From JBDGYW01 sp964580055 (lineage in GTDB: Bacteria > Gemmatimonadota > Gemmatimonadetes > Gemmatimonadales > GWC2-71-9), in the NCBI GenBank assembly GCA_964580055.1, contig CAZOJI010000001.1:112350-176349 (forward strand): a stretch of 64,000 nucleotides of DNA, given 5' to 3'. Below, one piece after another: positions 16,436-25,792 of the stretch (the first letter of the stretch is position 1; every line of letters begins with the position of its first letter). Under the pieces are notes generated by a model that did no database searches, was not told where the DNA came from, and worked only from the letters and a program-made list of their open reading frames with translations. A program made the position numbers and the translations under genes.

Positions 16436-17812
16436 TTATCCCAGCGGTTGGAACCGGGCAGTGAAGTGCCGCAGATACGGAGCGGCGTAGGTCATTCTCA
16501 GGCCCTTCAATTCGGAACGGCTTGCATAAACCTCGTTGATTACCTCAGCGGAGTAGTCCACATGGCTCTGGGTGTAAACTCGCCGAGGGATAGCGAGCCT
16601 GACAAGCTCCAGGGGCGCAGGTATCATCTTGCCGGTGGATGGATCGGTCTTGCCGAACATGACGCTGCCGATCTCTACACCACGCAGCCCGCCCTGCAGA
16701 TAGATCTCGTTCGCGAGGACCTGTCCTGGGAATTGCTCGCGCGGAATGTGATCCAGGAACTCAGCAGCGTCGATGTACACTGCATGACCGCCCGGAGGTT
16801 GTATGATCGGTACGCCGGCCTCTACGATCTTCTCAGCGAAATATTCCGTGGAGCGCAACCGATATTGCAGGTAATCCTCCTCCAAGACCTCGCGGAGTCC
16901 CTGCGCAATGGCGTCCAGATCACGCCCGGCCAATCCTCCGTACGTCGGGAACCCCTCAGTGAGTATGAGCAGGTTCTTCGCTTCTGCCGCCAGGGAGTTG
17001 TCGTTGCAGGCCAGCCACCCGCCGATATTGGCCAGGCCGTCCTTCTTGGCGCTCATGGTACACACGTCGGCGTAGGAAAACATCTCCCGAGCAATCTCGA
17101 GAAGAGGTTTCTCCGCGTAGCCATCTTCCCTGAGTTTGATGAAGTAGGCGTTCTCGGCGAAGCGAGCCGAATCGATGATCAGGACCGTGCCGTTACTGCG
17201 CGCCATGCGCGACGCTTCTCGTATGTTGGCCATGCTCACCGGCTGGCCGCCGCCTGAATTATTGGTAACGGTGATTACCACACCACGGATCTCATCGCGA
17301 TGTTCCTTCAGCATCTGCTCGAGTCGATCGAGATCTATGTTGCCCTTGAAGGGGTGGACCTTGGACGGAACGAGACCTTCCGGAATCACGATGTCGATTG
17401 CCTCGTCGCCGACGTATTCGATGTTGGCGCGCGTAGTGTCGAAGTGCGTGTTGCCCAGGTATATGCCCGGCGTATCCTGGTTCAATACTTTGAATAGTAT
17501 CCTCTCTGCTGCACGCCCCTGGTGCACGGGAATGATGTTAGAGAATCCCGTTATCCGATTGACTTCCTGCTCGAATCGGAAGAACGATCGCGATCCCGCG
17601 TAGGACTCGTCGCCTCGCATGAGAGCGGCCCACTGGTCGGAACTCATACTCGACGTGCCGCTGTCCGTCAGATAATCGATGAGTACGTCTTCCGCGCGAA
17701 TCGCAAACGGATTGTAACCCGCGCTCTCGAGGATTCGCTGTCGCTCTTCGCGGGTAGTCATCCTGATGGGTTCAACGGTCTTGATCTTGAAGGGCTCTAT
17801 GATCGTTTTCAT
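16436..17812 (-). CDS. tnaA: tryptophanase (beta-eliminating lyase)
   Basis: The 458-residue PLP enzyme aligns over its whole length with tryptophanase and tyrosine phenol-lyase. The PLP lysine lies in CTMSAKKDGL (~255-264), and the tail RHFTARF is conserved. Overall wording in places (YGGLAGRD, GVPIIQPPGGHAV) is closer to tyrosine phenol-lyase. However, the substrate-determining arginine of that enzyme (MERGI) is replaced by VEIGS, as in tryptophanase. Indole-forming activity is therefore favoured. No tnaB permease is adjacent. It may be co-transcribed with nadE (91-bp gap). Confidence 0.82.
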   Translation of the reverse strand: MKTIIEPFKIKTVEPIRMTTREERQRILESAGYNPFAIRAEDVLIDYLTDSGTSSMSSDQWAALMRGDESYAGSRSFFRFEQEVNRITGFSNIIPVHQGRAAERILFKVLNQDTPGIYLGNTHFDTTRANIEYVGDEAIDIVIPEGLVPSKVHPFKGNIDLDRLEQMLKEHRDEIRGVVITVTNNSGGGQPVSMANIREASRMARSNGTVLIIDSARFAENAYFIKLREDGYAEKPLLEIAREMFSYADVCTMSAKKDGLANIGGWLACNDNSLAAEAKNLLILTEGFPTYGGLAGRDLDAIAQGLREVLEEDYLQYRLRSTEYFAEKIVEAGVPIIQPPGGHAVYIDAAEFLDHIPREQFPGQVLANEIYLQGGLRGVEIGSVMFGKTDPSTGKMIPAPLELVRLAIPRRVYTQSHVDYSAEVINEVYASRSELKGLRMTYAAPYLRHFTARFQPLG

Positions 17813-18269
17813 CTGCTGCTCTTCCCTTGGTTTGCTCCGCCTGCGCAGGGTAACGGATAGTATGTGAAACCGAGATGGGCGGCTACCTCACCCGCCGAGC
17901 CGCACCTTCGAGAGCGAATCTCAGCCGACCTCTCAAAGTAGCAGGTGAGACCAACCAGGGGGATGGATTGGTGCCGTGCGAAATTCCGCGCTCAAAGTGG
18001 CAAGTGTCGCATCGGATTTCACGGTTTCCGGTGGTGAGGCTGCGATGCAGCGAAAATCTCTTAAAGCCTTACCCTCGACGGTGCGGTCCCCCTGTTCTTT
18101 GCACGCGCCTACCGCTGCTGAGCTGCCCTCGTTGAGGAACGTATCTTCTCTCAACCGCTAGACATCTGCCAGGCCGTGCCTCATACTTCAATGCAGAAAG
18201 GTTTGTTTCCATAAATAAGTCGTCTCTCTGAATCGATTTTCCGGGAACCCCACTCTTTTGGAGGATGTT
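17813..18269. other. 457-bp divergent intergenic region with dyads
   Basis: The region lies between divergent tnaA and the Tat-AKR gene. I find no convincing TnaC-like leader peptide. On the minus strand ACTTTGAG occurs twice about 60 bp apart (17933-17940 and 17991-17998), and a six-base stem GCGGCT/AGCCGC encloses a 13-base loop (17880-17904). GCTGC-GAT-GCAGC is a third dyad near 18040. These could be parts of a structured leader, but they match no riboswitch I know. Confidence 0.4.
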
Positions 18270-19295
18270 ATGTCCGGTGCCAAGTTTTCACGCCGCGATT
18301 TCATGAAAGTCTCTGGAGTTGGAACGGCTGGTTTGGTCTTTGGAGAATCTGCGAACGCTCAGAACCCGGCCGACATCGTTTCGCCGGATACGGTTGCGCC
18401 GCCAATGCCGGAGCGGCCCCTTGGGCGTACGGGCCACAACGTGCGTCTCTTCAGCCTGGGTGGGCAGGCCACAATCGAGCAACCCAACACCGATGCGGAA
18501 TCGGACGCAATAATCAACCGGGCCATCGATCTAGGTGTGAACTACATAGACACCGCTGCCGCCTACGGTAGAGGCATCAGCCAGGTATACATCGGTAGGG
18601 TGATGGCCACTCGCCGCAATGAGGTGTTCCTGGCCACCAAGACTCATCGCCGCAGCTATGACGAATCGATGCAGCTCTTGGAGCAGAGCCTGGAATCACT
18701 CCAGACGGATCATCTGGATCTGTGGCAGCTCCACAACCTCAGCCGTGTGGAGCAGCTGGACCAGATCTTTGCAGATGACGGCGCCATACACGCTCTCGAT
18801 GAAGCGCGCGGTGATGGTACTGTCAGGTTCCTTGGTTTCACCGGACACAACAACCCCGAAGTGTTATTGGAGTGCATGCGTCGGTTCGACTTCGACACTG
18901 TGCTCATGGCGCTGAACCCCGCTGACAAATATCACCGTCCCTTCATGGACGAGCTGCTTCCGGAAGCAAATCGCAGACGCATGGGCGTCATTGCGATGAA
19001 GATTCCTGCGCGAGGCAGGATATTCCGTCCGGGCGGCCTGACTTCGATGGCGGAGTCTCTCACCTGGACCATGAGCCAGCCCGTCAGCACGGTCATAGTG
19101 GGATGTGACGACGTGGAGCAGCTCGAAGAGAACATATCGATTGCCGCGAATTTCCAGCCTCTCAACAGCGCGCAGATGGCGGCAATCGAAGCAAAAGTCG
19201 CCGATTATCCAATGGAAGCCGCCTTCTACAAGGAGGGCGCAGCGGGATTTGGCGGCGGCGACGACCCCGAAGACGACCAGCAGATGGACGCGTAG
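18270..19295 (+). CDS. Tat-exported aldo/keto reductase
   Basis: The 341-residue protein has a twin-arginine signal (FSRRDFMKVSG) and an AKR barrel with an intact tetrad: GVNYIDTAAAYG gives Asp and Tyr, FLATKTH gives Lys, and LWQLHN gives His. It is therefore likely an active NAD(P)H- or other-cofactor-dependent oxidoreductase acting in the periplasm, where the cofactor supply is unclear. The ATG at 18270 is chosen over an in-frame TTG at 18258 because GGAGG lies five bases before it. The tail is acidic with Gly (GFGGGDDPEDD). Confidence 0.85.
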   Translation: MSGAKFSRRDFMKVSGVGTAGLVFGESANAQNPADIVSPDTVAPPMPERPLGRTGHNVRLFSLGGQATIEQPNTDAESDAIINRAIDLGVNYIDTAAAYGRGISQVYIGRVMATRRNEVFLATKTHRRSYDESMQLLEQSLESLQTDHLDLWQLHNLSRVEQLDQIFADDGAIHALDEARGDGTVRFLGFTGHNNPEVLLECMRRFDFDTVLMALNPADKYHRPFMDELLPEANRRRMGVIAMKIPARGRIFRPGGLTSMAESLTWTMSQPVSTVIVGCDDVEQLEENISIAANFQPLNSAQMAAIEAKVADYPMEAAFYKEGAAGFGGGDDPEDDQQMDA

Positions 19296-19403
19296 CGAAA
19301 AAGCTTCCAGGGATTCCTAGCTGAAGGGGCGTGTTCGTCAATATTGGAGCGGGTTGTCGGTGTGTCCGGTGCTCAACGCCGGCCGCGAGTCAACAGCCCT
19401 GCC

Positions 19404-19835
19404 TTATTGTGCGGTAACACCCCACTCGCGTTTGTCCAAGAACATATACGTGAACAGGCCCTTTGCTACCAGTTTCTCAGACTGAGTAACCGCGACCTCC
19501 GCCACTCCGACCTTTCGGCCTCGTCGCAGTGTGGAGGAGCGGGCCACCAGGTTTCCTTCACCCGTGCGTACCGGTCGGAGGAAGTTCATCTTGAATTCGA
19601 TGCTGGTCATGGTTTGATGGTCCGGCAAATAGGGCTCGAAGAGATAAACCGCGGCCGTGTCGGCCAAACCGCTGAGGATTCCACCGTGCAATACACCGGC
19701 TTCCTGGATGTGATCGTTCGTGACATCCATCTCTACCACTGCTGCATCGGCCGACTGGGAAATCAGGCGGTAGCCGAGGAAGCGATTGACGGGTACCTGG
19801 CCGAATCGCCGCTGCAGTTCGCTCAGATCGCTCAT
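19404..19835 (-). CDS. PaaI-type hotdog thioesterase
   Basis: The 143-residue protein shows the hotdog-fold motif HGGILSGLADTAA (HGG at the start of the central helix) and FLRPVRTGEG, typical of PaaI/acyl-CoA thioesterases. It probably hydrolyses an acyl- or phenylacetyl-CoA, but the substrate cannot be read from sequence. ATG 19835 is preferred over an upstream TTG. It follows the methyltransferase gene on the same strand by 51 bp. Confidence 0.8.
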   Translation of the reverse strand: MSDLSELQRRFGQVPVNRFLGYRLISQSADAAVVEMDVTNDHIQEAGVLHGGILSGLADTAAVYLFEPYLPDHQTMTSIEFKMNFLRPVRTGEGNLVARSSTLRRGRKVGVAEVAVTQSEKLVAKGLFTYMFLDKREWGVTAQ

Positions 19836-19886
19836 CTTATCTTGAAGCTCCAAGGCGCGTGTGACCCTTCATCTCGAATCATGCCG

Positions 19887-20582
19887 TCAGTCGGCGCCGC
19901 TTTTTCGATATAGAGCGTTCATTGTTGTTCGAAATCCGAGTTCCGTTTCCACCCTCACCGTCTGCGTGGATTCGAAAGGCTCGAGTCCATGGGATACCAT
20001 TCTTTCGTCGTGATCATCCGGACTGAAGAGGCATAAGGGGCCTGACGAGAAGCCGTCATACATATTGCTCGCGCCGTCCACGGGAACCAGAGGCTCGCCC
20101 TCCGGCTGAGAAGCGGGGGTGAATGAGGAAATCAGTATCAACCCGCCGTCCCGCAGCACTCGTACCGACTCCGATACGCAGTGGTGCCATTGTTCCAGAG
20201 ACAAAGCCTGATGATAAATCCCGAGGGCAACGATCAGGTGGAAGTGAGCCTTCCGGAACGCTCCCAAATCGTCCATGGTCCCAGTGTGCACTCGTTCTCT
20301 GGCTGCCGTGGTACCAAGGATTGCGGCGACCCGATCTCGAGTCCTCACCACCATCGGCCGAGAACCGTCAAGAGCCTGGAAATCGAAGCCGCAGCTCGCT
20401 AGCAGCGCCGTGTTGCGGCCTCCGGCGCATCCTAGGTCCAACACTCGTACGGTCGACGGTTCAGCGTACTTGCCCAGGAGCTCAGCGAGGCGCCGATCCG
20501 GTTCTCGGCTCGCAAACCTGTCTACTATATCCGGTTCTCTCCAGAATGGTGATACCGGGTCGAGCCGTTGATTTTCCTGCAT
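19887..20582 (-). CDS. SAM-dependent methyltransferase
   Basis: The 231-residue protein has the class I methyltransferase motif I VLDLGCAGGRNTALL and a later VRVLRDGGLILISSF (post-II region). The substrate is not evident. The chosen ATG at 20582 (MQENQRLDP) has AGAGGA nine bases upstream; the frame extends further but with non-coding-like composition that overlaps the next gene. It lies 13 bp after the 20596 gene, so both are likely one transcript. Confidence 0.8.
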   Translation of the reverse strand: MQENQRLDPVSPFWREPDIVDRFASREPDRRLAELLGKYAEPSTVRVLDLGCAGGRNTALLASCGFDFQALDGSRPMVVRTRDRVAAILGTTAARERVHTGTMDDLGAFRKAHFHLIVALGIYHQALSLEQWHHCVSESVRVLRDGGLILISSFTPASQPEGEPLVPVDGASNMYDGFSSGPLCLFSPDDHDERMVSHGLEPFESTQTVRVETELGFRTTMNALYRKSGAD

Positions 20583-20595
20583 GTATCCTCTCGAG

Positions 20596-21015
20596 CTAGT
20601 CGCGGGCGGCCTCGATCGCCTTGCAGATGGCGCGTGCGTGCTTCCGGTCGCGACGACGGATTTCGAGAATGGCCCTTCCGTTTTGAGCCGTTGGTATTTC
20701 TGCAAATGCCTCCAACGTTCGGGCCAACAGCTCCAGTCGGGGCGCCCACCACCCACCCCGCACATGCGATTCCATTATCATACTCAAAGGGATTTCACAC
20801 GAACCGAGTGGGGAATGGTCGACCTCGTCAGTGATACCGCTCAACGATACAGCCTCGGTCTTCCGAGTCGCGGTCCACTCGAACGATACGACGTCGTCTC
20901 CAAGGTGTAGAAATCCCTCCAGCTTGATGCTGATCGAAACAACACCTTGTGAGTCGATGGAATCGTAACCCGGGACCTTTATCTGAAATGGGAGTGGCTT
21001 CGGGTTTGACATCAC
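20596..21015 (-). CDS. conserved-looking hypothetical protein, 139 residues
   Basis: I do not recognise a family. The protein starts with MMSNPKPLPFQIKVPGYDS, then alternates short beta-like strands (VVSISIKLEGFLHLGDDVVSFEWTA is split by turns) and ends in a basic helix (RRRDRKHARAICKAIEAARD). It has no signal or membrane helix. Tight spacing with the methyltransferase gene downstream suggests a shared function. Confidence 0.6.
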   Translation of the reverse strand: MMSNPKPLPFQIKVPGYDSIDSQGVVSISIKLEGFLHLGDDVVSFEWTATRKTEAVSLSGITDEVDHSPLGSCEIPLSMIMESHVRGGWWAPRLELLARTLEAFAEIPTAQNGRAILEIRRRDRKHARAICKAIEAARD

Positions 21016-21194
21016 CGCGCAAACTACGTGATGCCCACTGAAAGCGCCACATTCTTGGGGCTGCCGGTCTGATCGAACGTGGACGTGCCGGTTGCCTTTT
21101 TCATCGGTTGGCGCTTAGTGTCCATAATCAGTCGACAATGAAGCATTCCGTATGGAACCGGTTTGGCCGAAATGAAGTCACAGTGAGGAATCTC

Positions 21195-22499
21195 ATGGAC
21201 AGACGGAGTTTTGTGCAATCGACATCTTCGGCGCTCGGCATGGCCGCACTTGGATCGCCTCTGCCTCAGGGCTGGGAGAGCTTCCGGGTAAACGAATCTC
21301 GGCTGCATCGCAACATCGATGAACTGTCGATGTTCGGTCGCACTCCGGAAGGCGGCGTGCACCGCCTGGCGTTCTCAGAGGAAGACATAGCCGCCCGAGA
21401 GTTCTGCATGGACTTGATGCGTGCTGCCGGTCTTGAAGTGAGAATCGACCCGGCCGGCAACATACTGGGACGGCGACACGGGATCGATGCCGGCGCCAAA
21501 CCGATTCTGTTCGGATCTCACATCGACACGGTACCGAATGGCGGCAAGTTCGACGGTGGCCTGGGATCGCTCGCGGCGATCGAAACGACTCGTATCCTCG
21601 AAGAAGGCGGGTATGACAATCGCCATCCGATGGAGGCGGTGATCTGGTGTGACGAAGAGAGCGGACTAACGGGAAGCTTGGGTTACGCGGGAAGCCTCAC
21701 GCCGGAAGCTCTGGCTGCGGAGAGGATGGAAGGTGTGACACTGTCGGAGTGTATTGAGCGCATCGGCGGTGAGCCGGCACGGATCTCAGAGGCCGCTCAC
21801 AGTCGCGGGGACATAGCGGCATACCTGGAGTTGCATCCCGAACAGAGCGGCGTACTCGACCGTGCCGGGATCGACATCGGAGTCGTGCAGGGGATCGTCG
21901 GCATCACACACTATGAAGTCGAGCTTGTGGGGTTCCCCAACCACGCCGGAACCACACCCATGGATCAAAGGCAGGACGCCATGCTCGCCGCATCCGAGAT
22001 CGTGCTGGCAGTCAATCGTGAAGTACGTTCTGTTTCGGGTTCACATGTAGGTACCGTCGGCAGGCTGAATGTCGAGCCAAACGCTCCGAACGTGGTGCCG
22101 GGCAGAGTCACTCTCACCGTGGAGATCCGCGATCTGTCCAACGATACCATAGATATGCTATGGGAGCGGATTCGTACCGATGCAGACGAGATCGCGCGCC
22201 GTCTGGAAGTGACCCTGAACTACGAACGGACTACTCGAGTAGATCCGGCTATAGCAGATCCGGCGGTTCAACGGGTGATAACCGAGGCGGCATCATCCCT
22301 GGGGCTGTCGGCGAGAGCGATGCCCAGCGGCGCAGGGCACGATGCTCAGGTGCTGGCACGCATCGGTCCCATGGGGATGATATTCGTGCCGTCCGTGGAC
22401 GGAATCAGTCACTCGCCCCTGGAATTCACGAGACCCGAAGACGTGGTCAACAGTGCGAATTTGCTGCTTCAGAGCGTGTTGCGGTTGGACGTGGCGTGA
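21195..22499 (+). CDS. M20 amidohydrolase, hydantoinase/carbamoylase type
   Basis: The 434-residue enzyme has the carbamoylase-family metal motifs GSHIDTVPNGGKFDGGLG (~110-127), WCDEESG, NHAGTTPMDQRQDA, and GAGHDAQ. Relatives split N-carbamoyl amino acids, allantoate or ureidoglycolate; the substrate here is unknown. The ATG at 21195 has GAGG seven bases upstream and yields a Tat-like start (MDRRSFVQSTSSALGMAALG), so the enzyme may be exported, which is unusual for this family. It ends 38 bp from the convergent histidine kinase gene. Confidence 0.85.
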   Translation: MDRRSFVQSTSSALGMAALGSPLPQGWESFRVNESRLHRNIDELSMFGRTPEGGVHRLAFSEEDIAAREFCMDLMRAAGLEVRIDPAGNILGRRHGIDAGAKPILFGSHIDTVPNGGKFDGGLGSLAAIETTRILEEGGYDNRHPMEAVIWCDEESGLTGSLGYAGSLTPEALAAERMEGVTLSECIERIGGEPARISEAAHSRGDIAAYLELHPEQSGVLDRAGIDIGVVQGIVGITHYEVELVGFPNHAGTTPMDQRQDAMLAASEIVLAVNREVRSVSGSHVGTVGRLNVEPNAPNVVPGRVTLTVEIRDLSNDTIDMLWERIRTDADEIARRLEVTLNYERTTRVDPAIADPAVQRVITEAASSLGLSARAMPSGAGHDAQVLARIGPMGMIFVPSVDGISHSPLEFTRPEDVVNSANLLLQSVLRLDVA

Positions 22500-22536
22500 G
22501 TAAGGCCTGTTGGATTGTTCGGCTGGCTGGCCGAGT

Positions 22537-24897
22537 TCAGCCTTCGATTGCGTCACCCAGTGTGCGGAGCAGGCGGTTCCGTTTGTAGGGCTTCTGAAGG
22601 AAGCCGGCAAATCCTTCGCCGCCGAACTGAGTCTCGACTTCATGTTTGCTGTATCCGCTGGAGAGTATCACGCGAACGTCTTCCCTTATTCGGCGGAGCC
22701 GCTCAAGGGTTTCTTCACCTCCAATGCCCGGCATCGTGAGGTCGAGAAGCACGCAGTCGATCTCCTCCTCTCTTTCCCTGAACACCGCCTCGGCCTCACC
22801 TCCGTCCTTGGCCGTCAGTACGACACCGCCGGCCTTCTCCACCATTATCCTCCCCACTTCGAGCACAGCCGGCTCATCGTCGACGATCAGCACGGTCTTT
22901 CCGAGAAGTTGCTCCCGCTTGACGGGAGGCGTCTTGCGGAACTGTCGCGCGGGTTCTTCAGTGAGTGGGAAGTATGCTCTTATGGTGGTGCCATAGCCGA
23001 ACGTGCTGTCCACCTTGATGAAGCCGTTGTGTCCGCGCACGATGCCGAGCACGGCTGAGAGGCCGAGGCCGCGACCTGCGAACTTCGTTGTGAAGAAGGG
23101 ATCGAACATCCTCTCGCGCGTGTCGTGGTCCATTCCGGCGCCGGAGTCGGCTACCTCGAGGTAGGCGTATTCGGATTCGTCAACATCGACCTCGTCGGCT
23201 GGTGCGGGAATACAACCAGGGTCGAGTCTCGATACGCCGGAGCTGACGCGTATCGTACCATCCGAATCGGCGAGTGACTCCGATGCGTTCACGATGAGAG
23301 CCATCAACACCTGACGAATTTGAGTTACATCGGCTTCTATGGCAGGCATCGGTTCAGTCAGATCGTATTCCAACCGCGCGCTCTTGGAAACGGATGCGGC
23401 GATCAGGTGTTGGGTTTCTCGTACGACCTCGGAAATGTCGATGGCCTCCAGAACGAACTGCCCTCTGCCGGAATAAGCCAGCATCTGTCGGGACAGCTCC
23501 GCGGCGCGAAGCGCTGCGGTTCTGATGCGTTCGATGTTTTCACGAGCCGGAGATACCGGCGACAGATCCGCTAAAGCGAGCTCAGCGCTGCCGAGGACTC
23601 CCGTCAGTAGGTTGTTGAAGTCGTGCGCCACGCCGCCCGCCAGCATGCTCAGGCTCTCGGTCCGCTGGGCTTCCTGAATGCGTGCTTCGAGCCTGCGGCG
23701 CTGGTGCTCTGCTTCCACACGCTCGTTTATGTCGCGCACGGATGCCTGGAGGATGGCCGTCTCACCAGCGGCAATCCGGCTCAGCGTGACTTCCGCGTGG
23801 AAGGGGGTGCCGTCCTTGCGGCTATGTACCCAGTTGAACCGTTGCAGCTCGCCGGCGAGTGCAGGCGATATGTACATCCGAAACGCTTCGTCGGACGGAC
23901 GCCCGTCAGGTTGATTGGGTGGCGAAACGGCGCTCGGCGACATGCCGGTGATGGCATCTCGGTCCCAACCGAACATCGTCGCTGCTCTGTGATTGCAGTC
24001 CGTGAAGTGAGCGTCACTGCCCGTGCATTCGAGAGTGAACAAGGCGTCGCCGGCTGCCTCGAAGAGAGACCTGTATTTCTGTTCCTCCAGTTCGGTTTGG
24101 CGCTCGCTGTCTCTGAGATCGGAAATGTCTCTGGTTATCTCAACGGCACCCACGGTATCGCCGTTGCTGCGAACCGGCACTCCTCGCACCAGCCATATTC
24201 TGCCGTCAGGTGTTTGGATTTCAGCTTCGTGCTCCGTTCCCGTCTTGACCGCCCGTGCCACGGGACAATCGACGCACGGTTCATCACGCCGTTGCCAGAT
24301 TTCGTGGCATTTGGCACCCATCAGGTCACTCCGGGACTTCTGTACGGAATCAGCGGCGGCCTTGTTGGCCCAGAGCACCCGCATGTCGAGGTTCTGGTAG
24401 ACGACGTGCTCTGCGAGGCTGTCGAGGACGAGTCGCTTGTCGGCTTCGGCGGCGGCGATTGCATCTTCCGCGGTGGTCCGTTCGGTCACATCCGTGAAGA
24501 CGACCATGAATCTTCGGTCGCCAATGCTGAATCCATGGGCGTCGAAATGCCGGCCGATGCTCTTGGAGTAGCCCTCCAGTTGTGCAGGTCGCCCTCCGAG
24601 GGCCACCTCGCCCCATGTCTGAATCCAGTACTCCTCCGTTTCCGGGAAGACATCGAGTACGGTTCTTCCCACGACATCCTTTGCCGAGACGTAAAGCAGC
24701 TCTTCGAAGGCCGGATTCACGTGGAGGAAGCGATAGTCACGCGGCTTTCCCGACTCGTCGCATATGATCTCGTGTGTGGCGACTCCGACGGGCATCCGGT
24801 TGATGAGATCCTCTGCCTGAGCTAGAGGTGAAGGATCTGGGTAGATGGATTCCCTGAAATGTTGGTTCGGGGAAGGTTTAGAGCCGGCTTCGCACAT
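22537..24897 (-). CDS. hybrid sensor histidine kinase with PAS domains and receiver
   Basis: The 786-residue protein has three PAS domains (~27-150, ~150-265, ~270-395), a HisKA domain with the H-box GGVAHDFNNLL (H ~424), an HATPase domain ending MFDPFFTTKFAGRGLGL, and a C-terminal receiver with LIVDDEP and CVLLDLTMPG (Asp ~717). No membrane helix is visible, so it senses cytoplasmic signals. The second PAS carries KCHEIWQ plus CVDCP, a cysteine set that could bind metal or respond to redox. No partner response regulator is adjacent. Confidence 0.92.
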   Translation of the reverse strand: MCEAGSKPSPNQHFRESIYPDPSPLAQAEDLINRMPVGVATHEIICDESGKPRDYRFLHVNPAFEELLYVSAKDVVGRTVLDVFPETEEYWIQTWGEVALGGRPAQLEGYSKSIGRHFDAHGFSIGDRRFMVVFTDVTERTTAEDAIAAAEADKRLVLDSLAEHVVYQNLDMRVLWANKAAADSVQKSRSDLMGAKCHEIWQRRDEPCVDCPVARAVKTGTEHEAEIQTPDGRIWLVRGVPVRSNGDTVGAVEITRDISDLRDSERQTELEEQKYRSLFEAAGDALFTLECTGSDAHFTDCNHRAATMFGWDRDAITGMSPSAVSPPNQPDGRPSDEAFRMYISPALAGELQRFNWVHSRKDGTPFHAEVTLSRIAAGETAILQASVRDINERVEAEHQRRRLEARIQEAQRTESLSMLAGGVAHDFNNLLTGVLGSAELALADLSPVSPARENIERIRTAALRAAELSRQMLAYSGRGQFVLEAIDISEVVRETQHLIAASVSKSARLEYDLTEPMPAIEADVTQIRQVLMALIVNASESLADSDGTIRVSSGVSRLDPGCIPAPADEVDVDESEYAYLEVADSGAGMDHDTRERMFDPFFTTKFAGRGLGLSAVLGIVRGHNGFIKVDSTFGYGTTIRAYFPLTEEPARQFRKTPPVKREQLLGKTVLIVDDEPAVLEVGRIMVEKAGGVVLTAKDGGEAEAVFREREEEIDCVLLDLTMPGIGGEETLERLRRIREDVRVILSSGYSKHEVETQFGGEGFAGFLQKPYKRNRLLRTLGDAIEG

Positions 24898-25067
24898 GCG
24901 TGCACTCCAGGCTACTCGAATTCCTCGTGAATGGCACTGCCCGGACGTAGTGCCTCGTCGTCGATACTGAAAGGTAATCCCAGGTACGCATCCAGATACG
25001 CGTGTACAGCTTCAACAACGGTGCTCCGTGCAGTAGCTCTCCACGTTGTGGGCAAACACAACCGCCG

Positions 25068-25679
25068 CTACTGCTGTCCCAATGCTCGTCGAATCCCTGG
25101 AACCAGATCGTCCGGATTGGGAGCGGCAAACCTATATCGCGAATCGCCTGAGCCGATTTCCAAAACCCTCGGTCCTGAGGCGACGAATGTACGTCCCCAC
25201 CAATTGGGGTTCCACTCGGTTGCCCAGACTACCAGTCCATCTCGATCGAGTTGGATCGGCTGTTCGCCGCGATAACGTCTGTGCGGAACGAACCTGACGC
25301 CAGACCGACCCAGATATAGAATGCCACCAACGGTAACATTGTTCGTAACGAACATGCTGCAAGGCATCCTGTATTCGTATTCGGATTCCCTTGGGGCCGG
25401 TCCGACAACGGCGGGATCTGCATCGAAGACGCGGTCGAAATACTTTCGCGATGAGCGCTGCATCGCCCACGACCACAGCCACCCAAACCCGATTCCTGTG
25501 ATTGTACCGACCACCAATCCCACGGACAGTGCGAGCCCGAAACCCAGCACTGGCGTTTGCTGGATAACCGACGCCAGACACATGATGACGCCGAACAAGA
25601 GACCCGTGACCTTCCGTGCCCTGTGCCAGAACTCCTGCTCCAACAGGGCGAATGCCTCGCGGTCCACGAGGGTTTGCAT
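25068..25679 (-). CDS. membrane protein with C-terminal PH-like domain
   Basis: The 203-residue protein has two membrane helices (~24-43 and ~46-70), separated by a tight turn, then a ~110-residue beta-rich domain (VGGILYLGRSGVRFVPHRRY) ending in a helix. This layout resembles bacterial PH-like domain proteins whose domain faces the cytoplasm. The function is unknown. It lies alone, 170 bp from the histidine kinase gene. Confidence 0.6.
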   Translation of the reverse strand: MQTLVDREAFALLEQEFWHRARKVTGLLFGVIMCLASVIQQTPVLGFGLALSVGLVVGTITGIGFGWLWSWAMQRSSRKYFDRVFDADPAVVGPAPRESEYEYRMPCSMFVTNNVTVGGILYLGRSGVRFVPHRRYRGEQPIQLDRDGLVVWATEWNPNWWGRTFVASGPRVLEIGSGDSRYRFAAPNPDDLVPGIRRALGQQ

Positions 25680-25792
25680 ATGAGCCTCGCTGCGGTGTAC
25701 GGTCTCAGGTTGGCTGCAACTCTTCCGTCAAGCCTGCCAAGCATATATTGCGCCCATCGACTCGATGTGAATCGGAGGGCGTCACACATACT

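Noticed and set aside
17933..18154. 73-codon minus-strand frame as a TnaC-like leader peptide
   Set aside because: TnaC peptides are short with a Trp near a Pro stall site. This frame is long and does not match, although a single Trp occurs near its end.
23623..24825. 400-codon plus-strand frame antisense to the histidine kinase
   Set aside because: It has no family features and mirrors the codon bias of the real gene on the other strand. Similar long shadows at 13757-14539 and 31426-32337 were dropped too.
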